Shown here one piece after another: positions 34,640 to 42,643 of a stretch of DNA of 64,000 nt. The notes beneath the pieces are model-generated. The model made no database searches and was not told the origin of the DNA. It worked only from the letters and a program-made list of their open reading frames with translations. Each line of letters begins with the position of its first letter. The stretch's first letter is position 1. Made by a program: the position numbers and the translations under genes. Where the stretch lies: the NCBI GenBank assembly GCA_014240165.1, contig JAAZXM010000001.1, positions 157,033 through 221,032 on the forward strand, read 5' to 3'. This DNA is from Myxococcales bacterium (lineage in GTDB: Bacteria > Myxococcota_A > UBA9160 > UBA4427).

Positions 34640-36295
34640 ATGGCGACCGCCACCCATCCTACCCTCGATGATGCCCAAACCCTGCTCGCAGCCGCGACAG
34701 GTCTTCTCGAACGCGCGATCGAAGCGGGAAAAAGGCTCACCGATAACGGCAAACAAATCGACGACCATCAGGTCGCCACCGAACGCATCGCCTACGCGGC
34801 CACGGAAGCCGTGGCCGCCCACGAGGCGCTTGTTTCAGCCGAGTCCATTCGCGCAGAGGGCCGGAGCACGCCCGCTCTCGAGATGACCGCGGTGGGAGCC
34901 GTGGGACAGCTGGTCTCCGGCCTCCTGGGCCGTCTCTCGGAATCCGCCGAGGAACTCGGGATCGGCGACGCAGCCGTGGAAGCCTCCTTCCCGGCGGAGA
35001 TCAGAACCCTCTTGCGACGGGCCAACGGCGAAGCCCTTTGCCGCGAAATCGGAAGCCTCATTATCGCCACCCGAGGCCTCAACGATTACCCGCTGGACGA
35101 AATGCACGAACAGGTCCGCGAGCAGGTCCGCGATTTCGCCGCCAACGAGATCATGCCCCACGCCGAGCATATCCACCGCGGCGATGAACTCGTCCCCGAG
35201 GAGTTCATTACGAATATGGCCGAGCTCGGCTTCTTCGGCCTGTCGGTGCCCGAGGAATACGGCGGCGTCGAAATGGGGAATCTCGCGATGATCCTCACGA
35301 CCGAGGAATTATCCCGAGCCTCCCTGGCAGCGGCAGGTTCCCTCATCACCCGACCCGAGATTCTCACCAAGGCGCTGATGGGGGGCGGCACCGAGGAACA
35401 GAAGAGCCACTGGCTGCCCAAACTCGCCTCGGGAGAGACCATGGTCGGCATCTCGGTGACCGAACCGGATATCGGCAGCAATGTGGCCGGGGCCAAATGC
35501 CGCGCGGACCGCGCCACCGTCGACGGCGTCGAGGGTTGGAAGATCAATGGGCCCAAGGCCTGGTGCACCTTCGCGGGAAGGGCGGACGTTCTGGCCTTGC
35601 TGGCCCGGACTGATCCCGATCTCAGCAAGGGAGCCAAGGGGCTCTCGCTCTTCATCGTTCCCAAGGAATCCTTCAGCGGACACGATTTCGAGTGTGTCCA
35701 GCCGGGTGGCGGCAAACTCTCGGGCAAGGCCGACGCTACGCCGGGCTACCGAGGCATGCACTCCTTCACCCTGCAATTCGAGGACTATTTCGTGCCCGCC
35801 GAAAACCTCGTCGGGGGCGAAGCAGGCGAGGGCCGGGGCTTTCAACTCCAGATGGCGGGTTTCGCAGCCGGGCGGCTCCAAACCGGCGGGCGGGCCTGCG
35901 GGTTGGGACAGGCGGCGGTGGAAGAGACCGCCAAATACGTGGTGGACCGAGACCAATTCGGCCAGCCGATCTCCGAGTTCCAACTGACGCAATTCACCTT
36001 GGGCCGCATGCAGATGAAACTCGCCGGTGCCCGGGCCATCACCTATGCGGCGGCCCGCGCCTTCGACGAGGACGAGCGCGCGGCGGCACCCCTGGCGGCC
36101 CAGGCAAAGCTACTCGCCTGCGATGTGGCAGTGGAAATCACCCAGCAGGGCCAGCTGATGCACGGAGGGTGGGGTTACGCCGAGGAATATCCCATCAGCC
36201 GCTACGTGGTGGACGCGACGGTTCTTCCCATCTTCGAAGGCGTGAAGCCGATCCTCGAACTCAAGGTCATCGGGCGAGCCGTACTCGCGGGCTGA
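34640..36295 (+). CDS. mcd: (2S)-methylsuccinyl-CoA dehydrogenase-like acyl-CoA dehydrogenase
   Basis: FAD-dependent acyl-CoA dehydrogenase of 551 residues. About 160 N-terminal residues form an extra helical domain before the normal fold, a feature of methylsuccinyl-CoA dehydrogenase of the ethylmalonyl-CoA pathway. Matching segments are LSVPEEYGGVEMGNLAMIL, SLITRPEILTKALMGGGTEE, VGISVTEPDIGSNVAGAK, KAWCTFAGRADVLALLART and GYRGMHSFTLQFEDYFVP. AGFAAGRLQTGGRACGLGQA and MHGGWGYAEEYPISRYVVDA complete the set. AGAAGGA precedes the start MATATHP. The enzyme would oxidise methylsuccinyl-CoA to mesaconyl-CoA during acetyl-CoA assimilation. Ccr and Ecm are not in the window, so the pathway assignment rests on this protein alone. 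Confidence 0.82.
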   Translation: MATATHPTLDDAQTLLAAATGLLERAIEAGKRLTDNGKQIDDHQVATERIAYAATEAVAAHEALVSAESIRAEGRSTPALEMTAVGAVGQLVSGLLGRLSESAEELGIGDAAVEASFPAEIRTLLRRANGEALCREIGSLIIATRGLNDYPLDEMHEQVREQVRDFAANEIMPHAEHIHRGDELVPEEFITNMAELGFFGLSVPEEYGGVEMGNLAMILTTEELSRASLAAAGSLITRPEILTKALMGGGTEEQKSHWLPKLASGETMVGISVTEPDIGSNVAGAKCRADRATVDGVEGWKINGPKAWCTFAGRADVLALLARTDPDLSKGAKGLSLFIVPKESFSGHDFECVQPGGGKLSGKADATPGYRGMHSFTLQFEDYFVPAENLVGGEAGEGRGFQLQMAGFAAGRLQTGGRACGLGQAAVEETAKYVVDRDQFGQPISEFQLTQFTLGRMQMKLAGARAITYAAARAFDEDERAAAPLAAQAKLLACDVAVEITQQGQLMHGGWGYAEEYPISRYVVDATVLPIFEGVKPILELKVIGRAVLAG

Positions 36296-36328
36296 CGCGC
36301 TGGCCAAGCCTATGGGGGCTCGGGGCGC

Positions 36329-37633
36329 TTATGCCCCCATCAGGTAGGCGCTGAGCACGTCGATCATGGGCTCCACATCTTCGGTCCCGGCCATCTCGCG
36401 ACACGAGTGCATGGCGAGCATGGGGTTGCCCACATCGGCGGTGCGAATCCCCACCCGCGCCGCGGAGATCGGGCCGATCGTCGACCCGCAGGCGAGATCG
36501 CTGCGGGTCACGAAATGCTGGGCCTTGACGTCCACGCTGCGACAGAGAGCATCGAAATGGCCGGCGGTTTCGGCGTCGGTCGCGTAGGCCTGGTTGGCAT
36601 TGACCTTGATGACCGGGCCACGGCCCACCACGGGCGGATGACCCGCTTCATGCTTGTCCGCGTAGTTGGGATGGATCGCGTGGGCCATGTCCACGGACAG
36701 CATCTGCGACGCCGCCACGGCACGGGCCGACCCTTGGGGTTCGCCCCCCTTGTAACCCGTAACGATCCGGTCGAGTCCGTCCGCCAGGAAGGTTCCCGCG
36801 GCGCCCGAGGCGCTACGGCTTCCCACCTCTTCGTGATCGTAGAAGATCGCGACCCGGGTAAAGGCGGCGGGTGATGAGCTGCAGGTCCGACCCAGAGCCG
36901 TGAGAATGGCGTGGGTTGAGGCCAGGTTGTCGAGCCTCGGCGCGCTGATGAATTCGCCCCGGGAGCCGATCACACCCGACGGCTGGGTGTCGTAGAGCAT
37001 GAGGTCAAAGGAGAGCACCTGGTCGGGGTTCGCCAACGCAACGCCCTGGGCGCGCAATTCCATGGCCAGCAACTCCCGAATCGGGGGTGTGTCCTCGAGG
37101 CCGATCACCGGCACGGAGTGCTTCTGGGGATTGAGCTTCAGCCCCTCTTCTCGAATTTCGCGAAAGAGGTGAATCGCCAGGTTGGGAATGCGCAGCATCG
37201 CCCGGGCAAAATCGACGAGCACGGTGCGTACCCCCCCGTCCTGGAGCACGCTGACGCGCCCCGCCAGGGAGAGATCGCGGTCGAGCCACGTGTGGAGCAA
37301 CACGCCGCCGTAGGGTTCAACGGCGAGTTGGCGGTAGCCGTGAGCCGAAACATCGGGCGCGGGTTTGAGTCGGAGGTTGGGGGAATCGGTGTGCGCACCC
37401 AGAATCCGGAAGCCCGCCTGGGCAGGCGAAGCGCTCCCCACCTGGAAGGCCATCAGGCTGCCATCGTTGCGCACAACGTAGCGGCAGGCCCCGGGCCCAT
37501 GGTCCCAGAGTTCGCCCTCGGTCAGGCGGATGAACCCCGCCGCCTCCAGACGCACCGCGGTTTCGGCCACCGCGTGGTAGGGGGTGGGCGAAAGATCAAT
37601 GAAGGCCAACAGGTCCTGAATCAGATCGCGCAT
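36329..37633 (-). CDS. apeB: M18 family aspartyl aminopeptidase
   Basis: Cytosolic di-zinc aminopeptidase that prefers acidic N-terminal residues. LSPTPYHAVAETAVRLEAAG is the family N-terminus. GAHTDSPNLRLKP carries the first metal ligands, YGGVLLHTWLDRDLSLAGR is conserved, FYDHEEVGSRSASGA holds the catalytic and metal Glu pair, and HAIHPNYADKHEAGHPP and KVNANQAYATD complete the site. Length, 434 residues, is normal. It is 48 bp downstream of an enoyl-CoA hydratase on the same strand and convergent with the acyl-CoA dehydrogenase. It could help degrade peptides released by the proteasome, but that link is only thematic. Confidence 0.93.
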   Translation of the reverse strand: MRDLIQDLLAFIDLSPTPYHAVAETAVRLEAAGFIRLTEGELWDHGPGACRYVVRNDGSLMAFQVGSASPAQAGFRILGAHTDSPNLRLKPAPDVSAHGYRQLAVEPYGGVLLHTWLDRDLSLAGRVSVLQDGGVRTVLVDFARAMLRIPNLAIHLFREIREEGLKLNPQKHSVPVIGLEDTPPIRELLAMELRAQGVALANPDQVLSFDLMLYDTQPSGVIGSRGEFISAPRLDNLASTHAILTALGRTCSSSPAAFTRVAIFYDHEEVGSRSASGAAGTFLADGLDRIVTGYKGGEPQGSARAVAASQMLSVDMAHAIHPNYADKHEAGHPPVVGRGPVIKVNANQAYATDAETAGHFDALCRSVDVKAQHFVTRSDLACGSTIGPISAARVGIRTADVGNPMLAMHSCREMAGTEDVEPMIDVLSAYLMGA

Positions 37634-37681
37634 GGCGAGACCATAGCGACCTCCGCCCCGGGGCGGGCGGGGGGGCCGCCG

Positions 37682-38470
37682 TCAGCGAGTCTGCTCGCGC
37701 CCCCGGGCCATCACCCGCTTGCGGGCAGCCGCCAGTTCGACACGGGAAACCCCGGGTTGCTGCTCGCGGTTCAGCTCGCTTTCCATCGCCCGGCCCTCGG
37801 ACAAGGTCGCGTCGAAGCCCCGATTGATCAGACCCTTGTAGGCTTTGATGAGGTCGGGTTCACACGAGAGCATGTCCCGGGCCAGGGCCCGGCAGGTTTC
37901 CATCAAGGCACCGGGCTCCACCACCCGGTTGAGCAATCCCCAGCGTTCGGCCTGGTGGGCATCGATGAAATTTCCCGTCAGCGAAAGCTCCTTGGCCCGG
38001 TAGACCCCCACCAGACGGGAAAGTTTCTGACTGAGGCCCCATCCCGGCATGATCCCCACCCGGGCATGGGTGTCGGCGAAGCGCGCCCGAGTCGAGCCGA
38101 TCAGGACATCGCAGGCCAGGGCGAGTTCGAAGCCGCCGGTAATCGCGACCCCGTTGATCGCACCGATCACCGGTCGCCCGAACCCTTCGAGTCGCGCGGC
38201 CTCGAAACGGCTGGGCCGGGCATCCCCCTCGACCTTCGTCTCCCCCTCGCCCGCCAATTCCTTGAGATCCAGGCCCGCGCAGAAGGCGTCCTGACCCGCA
38301 CCCGTCAGGATGACGACGCCGATTTCGGGATCGTTTTCGCACTGCCCCAAGGCGTCGGCCAGGGCTCCGCGAAGCGACCGCGAGAGCGCGTTCATCGCCT
38401 GCGGACGGTTCAAGGTCAGGGTGGCAATACCGTCTTGCTTTTCGAGAAGAAGAACTTCTTCGGACACCAT
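37682..38470 (-). CDS. Enoyl-CoA hydratase/isomerase family protein
   Basis: Crotonase fold, 262 residues. LTLNRPQAMNALSRSLRGAL, VILTGAGQDAFCAGLDLKEL (oxyanion loop), AINGVAITGGFELALACDVL and ARFADTHARVGIMPGWGLSQ are typical. The catalytic Glu positions lie near ITGGFELA and HARVGIMPG; the second usual Glu of true hydratases is not clearly in place, so activity may be hydratase, isomerase or another crotonase reaction. It follows the Nudix gene by about 100 bp containing a short tandem repeat and precedes apeB. The substrate is not deducible. Confidence 0.85.
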   Translation of the reverse strand: MVSEEVLLLEKQDGIATLTLNRPQAMNALSRSLRGALADALGQCENDPEIGVVILTGAGQDAFCAGLDLKELAGEGETKVEGDARPSRFEAARLEGFGRPVIGAINGVAITGGFELALACDVLIGSTRARFADTHARVGIMPGWGLSQKLSRLVGVYRAKELSLTGNFIDAHQAERWGLLNRVVEPGALMETCRALARDMLSCEPDLIKAYKGLINRGFDATLSEGRAMESELNREQQPGVSRVELAAARKRVMARGREQTR

Positions 38471-38528
38471 GCGCTCCTTACTTCGATCATTTCAAGAGTC
38501 GGTGCTGATTCTAGCCGTCGCCGCCCGA

Positions 38529-38567
38529 GCGCTATGCCGACGCGCTATGCCGACGCGCTATGCCGAC
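38529..38567. repeat. 13-bp tandem repeat, three copies
   Basis: Three perfect copies of GCGCTATGCCGAC lie between the Nudix stop codon and the enoyl-CoA hydratase start. Because 13 is not a multiple of three, it is non-coding in design. It may vary in copy number. Confidence 0.9.
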
Positions 38568-38574
38568 GCTCGTA

Positions 38575-39186
38575 TCAGCGCACCTGGAATTCTTCGGGGC
38601 CGCGAGCGCGGGCGCCGAGCAAGGCCTCCGCCTTGTCGCGAAGTCGCAGAAGGCTCGCATCGGCCTCCAACGCCTCCAGGTCCGCCGGGGCGAACCAATC
38701 CAGATCGATGGATTCCGCGCTGATGGCCAAAGGCTGCCCCTCTTCGGCGACCAGCAGGTAGCGAATATCGTGATGCGCGTGCTCGGGTTCGTCTCCCCGG
38801 GCCGGAATTCGGTGCACGTCGAGGTCCAAGGGCAGGGGCGGCGCAGGGGACATGGCCCCGTCGCCCAGGCAAAGGACGCCAAACCGATCCATCCCCGACT
38901 CCTCCCGGGCTTCCCTGAGCGCGACCCGCAAGACGTCGGCGTCCCCGTCGGCGTGCCCCCCGAGTTGAAGCCAGCGCTGCAGCTTGCGATGACGCGTCAG
39001 GAGTACGCGCTTGCGATCCGGAGAAAGAATCCAAGCCGAGGCCGTAATGTGGCCGGGCAAGCAAGTGCGCTCAAAACAATCGTCATGGGCCTGGACCAGG
39101 GCACGGATCCGCTCCACGCAAGACTGCTCGCCGGGATAAGCCACTTCGTAGCGCGACAGGAGTTCGAGCAGCGGCCCGCGATGCAT
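38575..39186 (-). CDS. Nudix hydrolase
   Basis: Hydrolyses a nucleoside-diphosphate-linked or related pyrophosphate substrate. The Nudix box reads GGHADGDADVLRVALREARE followed by ESGM, with the REAREE-type metal ligands intact; Asp replaces Glu at the early acidic position. The preceding strand (HITASAWILSPDRKRVLLTR) and KLQRWLQLGGH are typical of the NUDT/AP4A-like group. A helical N-terminal extension of about 45 residues precedes the domain. It is 13 bp downstream of the glutathione-reductase gene on the same strand, so a housecleaning role with oxidised nucleotides is possible but unproven. Confidence 0.88.
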   Translation of the reverse strand: MHRGPLLELLSRYEVAYPGEQSCVERIRALVQAHDDCFERTCLPGHITASAWILSPDRKRVLLTRHRKLQRWLQLGGHADGDADVLRVALREAREESGMDRFGVLCLGDGAMSPAPPLPLDLDVHRIPARGDEPEHAHHDIRYLLVAEEGQPLAISAESIDLDWFAPADLEALEADASLLRLRDKAEALLGARARGPEEFQVR

Positions 39187-39199
39187 GTCCCCTCCTCGC

Positions 39200-40564
39200 T
39201 CAGGACCCGGTCACGGGCTCCCGCAGGGTGACGAACTCCTCGGCCAGGGTGGGATGAATCGGCAGCGTGTCGTCGAATTGAGCCTTGGTGAGCCCAGCGC
39301 GAACCGCCACGGCGAAACCCTGGACGATCTCGCCCGCCTCATGGCCCGCCATGTGAAGGCCCAGTACCCGGTCGCTGGCGCGGTCCACCACCAACTTCAT
39401 CAAGCAACGGGTCTCGGATGCCGTCAGGGTCTGTTTCAGCCCCCGGAAGACCGACCGATAGATATCCACCTCGGGAAAACTGGCCCGGGCTTCGGCCTCG
39501 CTGAGCCCCACTGTGCCCAGGGGTGGCTGGCTGAAAACCGCCGCCGGAACCGCCTCGTGGCTGGGCGCCATGGGCCGATCATTGAAGAGCGTGTTGGCCA
39601 GACAAATCGCCTCGTGAATCGCCACGGGAGTCAGGTTGATGCGATCCGTCACATCGCCGATGGCGTGAATGCTCGGCACCGTGGTCCGGGAGTATTCGTC
39701 CACCACCACGGCTCCCCCGGACGCGCACTCCACCCCGACCGCTTCAAGGCCGAGATCCGCCGAGTTCGGATGCCGGCCCGTTGCGCAGAGCAACTGATCG
39801 GCCTCGAGTTGGCTGCCGTCGTTGAGCGTCGCGCGAACGCCCCCGGCTCCGGCCTCGATGCGGGTGGGAACAGAATCAAAGCGCAGGTCAATTCCCCGGG
39901 CGCGCATTTCCCCCGCCAGGTGCTGGCGCAGATCGTCATCAAAGCCGCGCAGAAAAAGCGGCCCCCGGTAGAGCTGGGATACATCGGCCCCCATGCCGCG
40001 AAAGATCCCCGCAAACTCCACCGCGATATAGCCGCCCCCTACGATCACTGCCCGCTCGGGAAGCGCATCGAGATAGAACGCCTCGTCCGACGTGATGGCA
40101 TGCTCGACGCCCTCGATTTCGGGCGGCCGAAAGGCACGGCTCCCGGTCGCGATCAGGATGTGCCGAGCACTCGCCGTCCGGCCCCCAATCGAAACCTCGT
40201 TCGGGCCCGTCACGGTGGCCCGGCCCTCGATGGACTCGACCCCAGAACCATCCAACAGACCCTGGTAGACGCCATTGAGCCGGGCAATTTCACGATTCTT
40301 GTTCTCGATCAGCCGCGGCCAATCGAAGGCCGGCTCCCCCACCGACCAGCCATACCCCTCTTGGGCCTCTCCGAGTTCCTCGCGAAATGCCGAGGCGTAG
40401 ACCAGGAGCTTCTTGGGAATGCAGCCCACGTTGACGCAGGTGCCGCCCAGAAACCGCTCCTCGGCCACCGCCACCCGGGCGCCAAAGGAGGCGGCCAGCC
40501 GACTCGCCCGGACGCCGCCGGAACCCGCTCCGATAACGAAAAGGTCGTAATCGTAGTCGGCCAT
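39200..40564 (-). CDS. gor: Glutathione-disulfide reductase
   Basis: FAD- and NADPH-dependent dithiol oxidoreductase, 454 residues. FVIGAGSGGVRASRLAA binds FAD and GGTCVNVGCIPKK holds the redox-active cysteine pair. VIVGGGYIAVEFAGIFRGMG is the pyridine-nucleotide site, and the Arg residues in LYRGPLFLRGFD favour NADPH. The C-terminal catalytic His-Glu is in TLPIHPTLAEEFVTL. The latter motif and CVNVGC favour glutathione reductase over lipoamide dehydrogenase or mercuric reductase. It is followed by the Nudix gene and divergent from the COG0523 GTPase. Confidence 0.91.
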   Translation of the reverse strand: MADYDYDLFVIGAGSGGVRASRLAASFGARVAVAEERFLGGTCVNVGCIPKKLLVYASAFREELGEAQEGYGWSVGEPAFDWPRLIENKNREIARLNGVYQGLLDGSGVESIEGRATVTGPNEVSIGGRTASARHILIATGSRAFRPPEIEGVEHAITSDEAFYLDALPERAVIVGGGYIAVEFAGIFRGMGADVSQLYRGPLFLRGFDDDLRQHLAGEMRARGIDLRFDSVPTRIEAGAGGVRATLNDGSQLEADQLLCATGRHPNSADLGLEAVGVECASGGAVVVDEYSRTTVPSIHAIGDVTDRINLTPVAIHEAICLANTLFNDRPMAPSHEAVPAAVFSQPPLGTVGLSEAEARASFPEVDIYRSVFRGLKQTLTASETRCLMKLVVDRASDRVLGLHMAGHEAGEIVQGFAVAVRAGLTKAQFDDTLPIHPTLAEEFVTLREPVTGS

Positions 40565-40618
40565 CCAGATTGCTCCTCGTATGACGCCGCGCTCGGAATG
40601 CTCTATTCGTTGCGCGCG

Positions 40619-41533
40619 ATGAGCGAGCGTACCGAAGAGCAGCCCGAGAGAAAGGTCCCGGCCCTGGTCGTTTCCGGCTTCTTGGGGGCGGGCAAAACAA
40701 CCCTGATCCGGCGACTCCTGGACGAGGCCGTACGATCCGGCGTTCGGGTGGCCCTGGTTTCCAACGAACTCGGGGCCCTGGGCATCGACCGGGCCCTGCT
40801 GGGGGGCGGGGGAGACGCCTACGTGGAGATCGAGGGCGGCTGCGTCTGCTGCGAACTCTCGGATGATCTTCTGGAGACGCTCCAGGGGCTACGCGAGCAA
40901 GTCGGGCCCGATCGCGTGGTGATCGAAACCTCGGGGGTCGCGCTCCCCTTCGACACCCAGCTGAATTTCTGGCGCGAACCCGTCTGTCAGTGGATCGGGG
41001 ACGATATGGCGGTGGTGGTGGCCAACGCCGAGCAACTCGCCGAAGGCCGAGATCTGAAGGGCACCTTTGCCGACCAGGTGACCAGCGCCGATCTGATCAT
41101 TCTCAACAAAATCGACCTCCTGGACGCCGACGGCGTCGAGGAGGCCCAGCGCAGACTGCGGGAGATCGAGCCCGAGGCGCCCGTCGTGCTGGCCCGCCAA
41201 GGCGATATCCCCATGGACCTGCTCTTTCCCCCGGATGCCACCCAGGGCAGCGGCCCCGATCGCACCGGGCCCGGCCCGGAACCTCGGCCCCATAGCCACG
41301 AAGAGTTCGTCACCGAGATCTGGTCGGTACCCCAAGGCATCGCGCTCCAGGAACTCGAGTCCCGACTGGCGGAGCCCGGACTGCTCCGCGCCAAGGGATT
41401 CGCCCAAACCGACGCTGGCATTCGACTGGTCCAGGTGGTGGGCCGGCGCATTGAGCTCCACCCGGTGGAGGAAGCCGTGGAGCCCGACCTCCTCGACCGA
41501 ATCGTCCTGATCCGAAGGCGAAACGAAAGCTGA
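40619..41533 (+). CDS. COG0523 metal-chaperone GTPase (CobW/ZNG1-like)
   Basis: G3E-family GTPase that delivers metal ions, most often zinc or cobalt, to client enzymes. Walker A is GFLGAGKTT, the metal-binding CxCC motif is EGGCVCCELSDDL, and NKIDLLDADGV is the G4 specificity motif. A His-containing linker (PHSHEEF) precedes the C-terminal CobW domain (IWSVPQGIALQELESRL). An ATG seven codons earlier is also possible. No cobalamin or zinc uptake gene is adjacent, so the metal is unknown. The nrdJ gene shows that the cell uses cobalamin, which makes cobalt a reasonable candidate. Confidence 0.87.
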   Translation: MSERTEEQPERKVPALVVSGFLGAGKTTLIRRLLDEAVRSGVRVALVSNELGALGIDRALLGGGGDAYVEIEGGCVCCELSDDLLETLQGLREQVGPDRVVIETSGVALPFDTQLNFWREPVCQWIGDDMAVVVANAEQLAEGRDLKGTFADQVTSADLIILNKIDLLDADGVEEAQRRLREIEPEAPVVLARQGDIPMDLLFPPDATQGSGPDRTGPGPEPRPHSHEEFVTEIWSVPQGIALQELESRLAEPGLLRAKGFAQTDAGIRLVQVVGRRIELHPVEEAVEPDLLDRIVLIRRRNES

Positions 41534-41548
41534 GATCTTCGGGCCGGG

Positions 41549-42265
41549 CTAGCGGGCTCGCCGCCGAGACGCTTTCTTGCGGGCCGCGGCCTTGCGCGAA
41601 CGGGGCCCGCCCCCGCCTGCCCTGGCCTCCTCGGCGATCCGCCGGGCCGTGGCGGCCCAGGAACAAATGGGACACTCGGAAAGATCATGGCCCCGGGCCG
41701 GGCAGTGCTCGCGCCCAAAATAAATCAGGGCCAGGTGGAGCCACGACCAGCTGGACTCGGGGAAGAGCCCTTTCAGGTCGCGCTCGGTCTGCTCCACCGA
41801 CCGCGCCTTCGAGAGGCCCCAACGCCCCGCCAGGCGATGGATATGCGTATCCACCGGAAAGGCGGGACGACCGAACGCCTGGGCGACCACGACGCTCGCG
41901 GTCTTGTGCCCGACCCCGGGCAGGGCCTCCAGGGCCTCGAAGCTGTCGGGGACCCGCCCCCCGTGCTCCGCGACCAGTTGTTTCGACAGCGCCGAGATAT
42001 TCCGGGCCTTGCCCGGCGCCAGGCCACAGGTGCGGATCAACTCCTGAATTTTCGGGGTTCCCACCTTGGCCATCTTCTCGGGGGTCGCCGCCACCGCGAA
42101 GAGCCCCGGCGTGACGAGGTTCACCCGGTCGTCGGTGCATTGCGCCGAAAGCAGCACCGCGATGAGCAGCGTAAAGGGATCTCGGTGTTCCAGGGGAACC
42201 GGCGGCTCCGGGTAGAGTTCCTGGAGGATCGTCTGGATTCGCCGCGCCTTGTCGGCCCGTTTCAT
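41549..42265 (-). CDS. nth: Endonuclease III
   Basis: Base-excision repair glycosylase/AP lyase for oxidised pyrimidines. The helix-hairpin-helix LPGVGHKTASVVVAQAFG contains the catalytic Lys, and FPVDTHIHRLAGRWG contains the catalytic Asp. The C-terminal cluster region reads HCPARGHDLSECPICSW. Only three cysteines are seen and their spacing differs from the usual C-X6-C-X2-C-X5-C, so the 4Fe-4S cluster may be missing or differently bound. A Lys/Arg/Ala-rich tail follows. The start MKRADKARRI was chosen. It is convergent with the GTPase gene. Confidence 0.92.
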   Translation of the reverse strand: MKRADKARRIQTILQELYPEPPVPLEHRDPFTLLIAVLLSAQCTDDRVNLVTPGLFAVAATPEKMAKVGTPKIQELIRTCGLAPGKARNISALSKQLVAEHGGRVPDSFEALEALPGVGHKTASVVVAQAFGRPAFPVDTHIHRLAGRWGLSKARSVEQTERDLKGLFPESSWSWLHLALIYFGREHCPARGHDLSECPICSWAATARRIAEEARAGGGGPRSRKAAARKKASRRRAR

Positions 42266-42431
42266 GATCGGCGGAGCATACACGAAGGCAGCTTGAGCCA
42301 AGGCCGAGTTCGCTTTGCGCGGGGCGAACAGAAAAGTTTAGAATGGGCATCGAAGCGGCCTCAGTCCGCTTGGGCGGGTGGGTTGCCGCCGCACGAAAGA
42401 CAGGAGATCGTATACACGTGGTGGAGCCCAG

Positions 42432-42629
42432 TTGACTGATCGAGAGCCCCAGAACCGAGAGCCCCAGGACCGGACCGGATCCGACCGAGAGGAAAGCCCG
42501 GCCCAAACGGGCCACGAGAGCGCCGCCGGGCAGGCGGCGACCGGAACCGGGCTGCGCTGGGCGATCGCACTCCTGCTCGCGGGCGCGCTGGGGGTCCTGC
42601 TCTTCGGAGGCCCGTCACCGCCCGGCTGA
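42432..42629 (+). CDS. Small single-pass membrane protein, unknown
   Basis: A 65-residue product beginning at TTG with GGAG six bases upstream. The first 40 residues are polar and rich in Arg, Glu and Gln with a repeated REPQ-type motif. The C-terminus is one hydrophobic helix (GLRWAIALLLAGALGVLLFG). Such tail-anchored small proteins are often missed. It lies between nth and the isocitrate-lyase-family gene, both on the other strand. Whether it is expressed is uncertain. Confidence 0.38.
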   Translation: MTDREPQNREPQDRTGSDREESPAQTGHESAAGQAATGTGLRWAIALLLAGALGVLLFGGPSPPG

Positions 42630-42643
42630 AGCCCGGGGCCTGC

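Noticed and set aside
39185..40618. Long N-terminal extension of the COG0523 GTPase frame
   Set aside because: It runs antisense through the glutathione reductase gene; the GTPase domain begins at about 40619.
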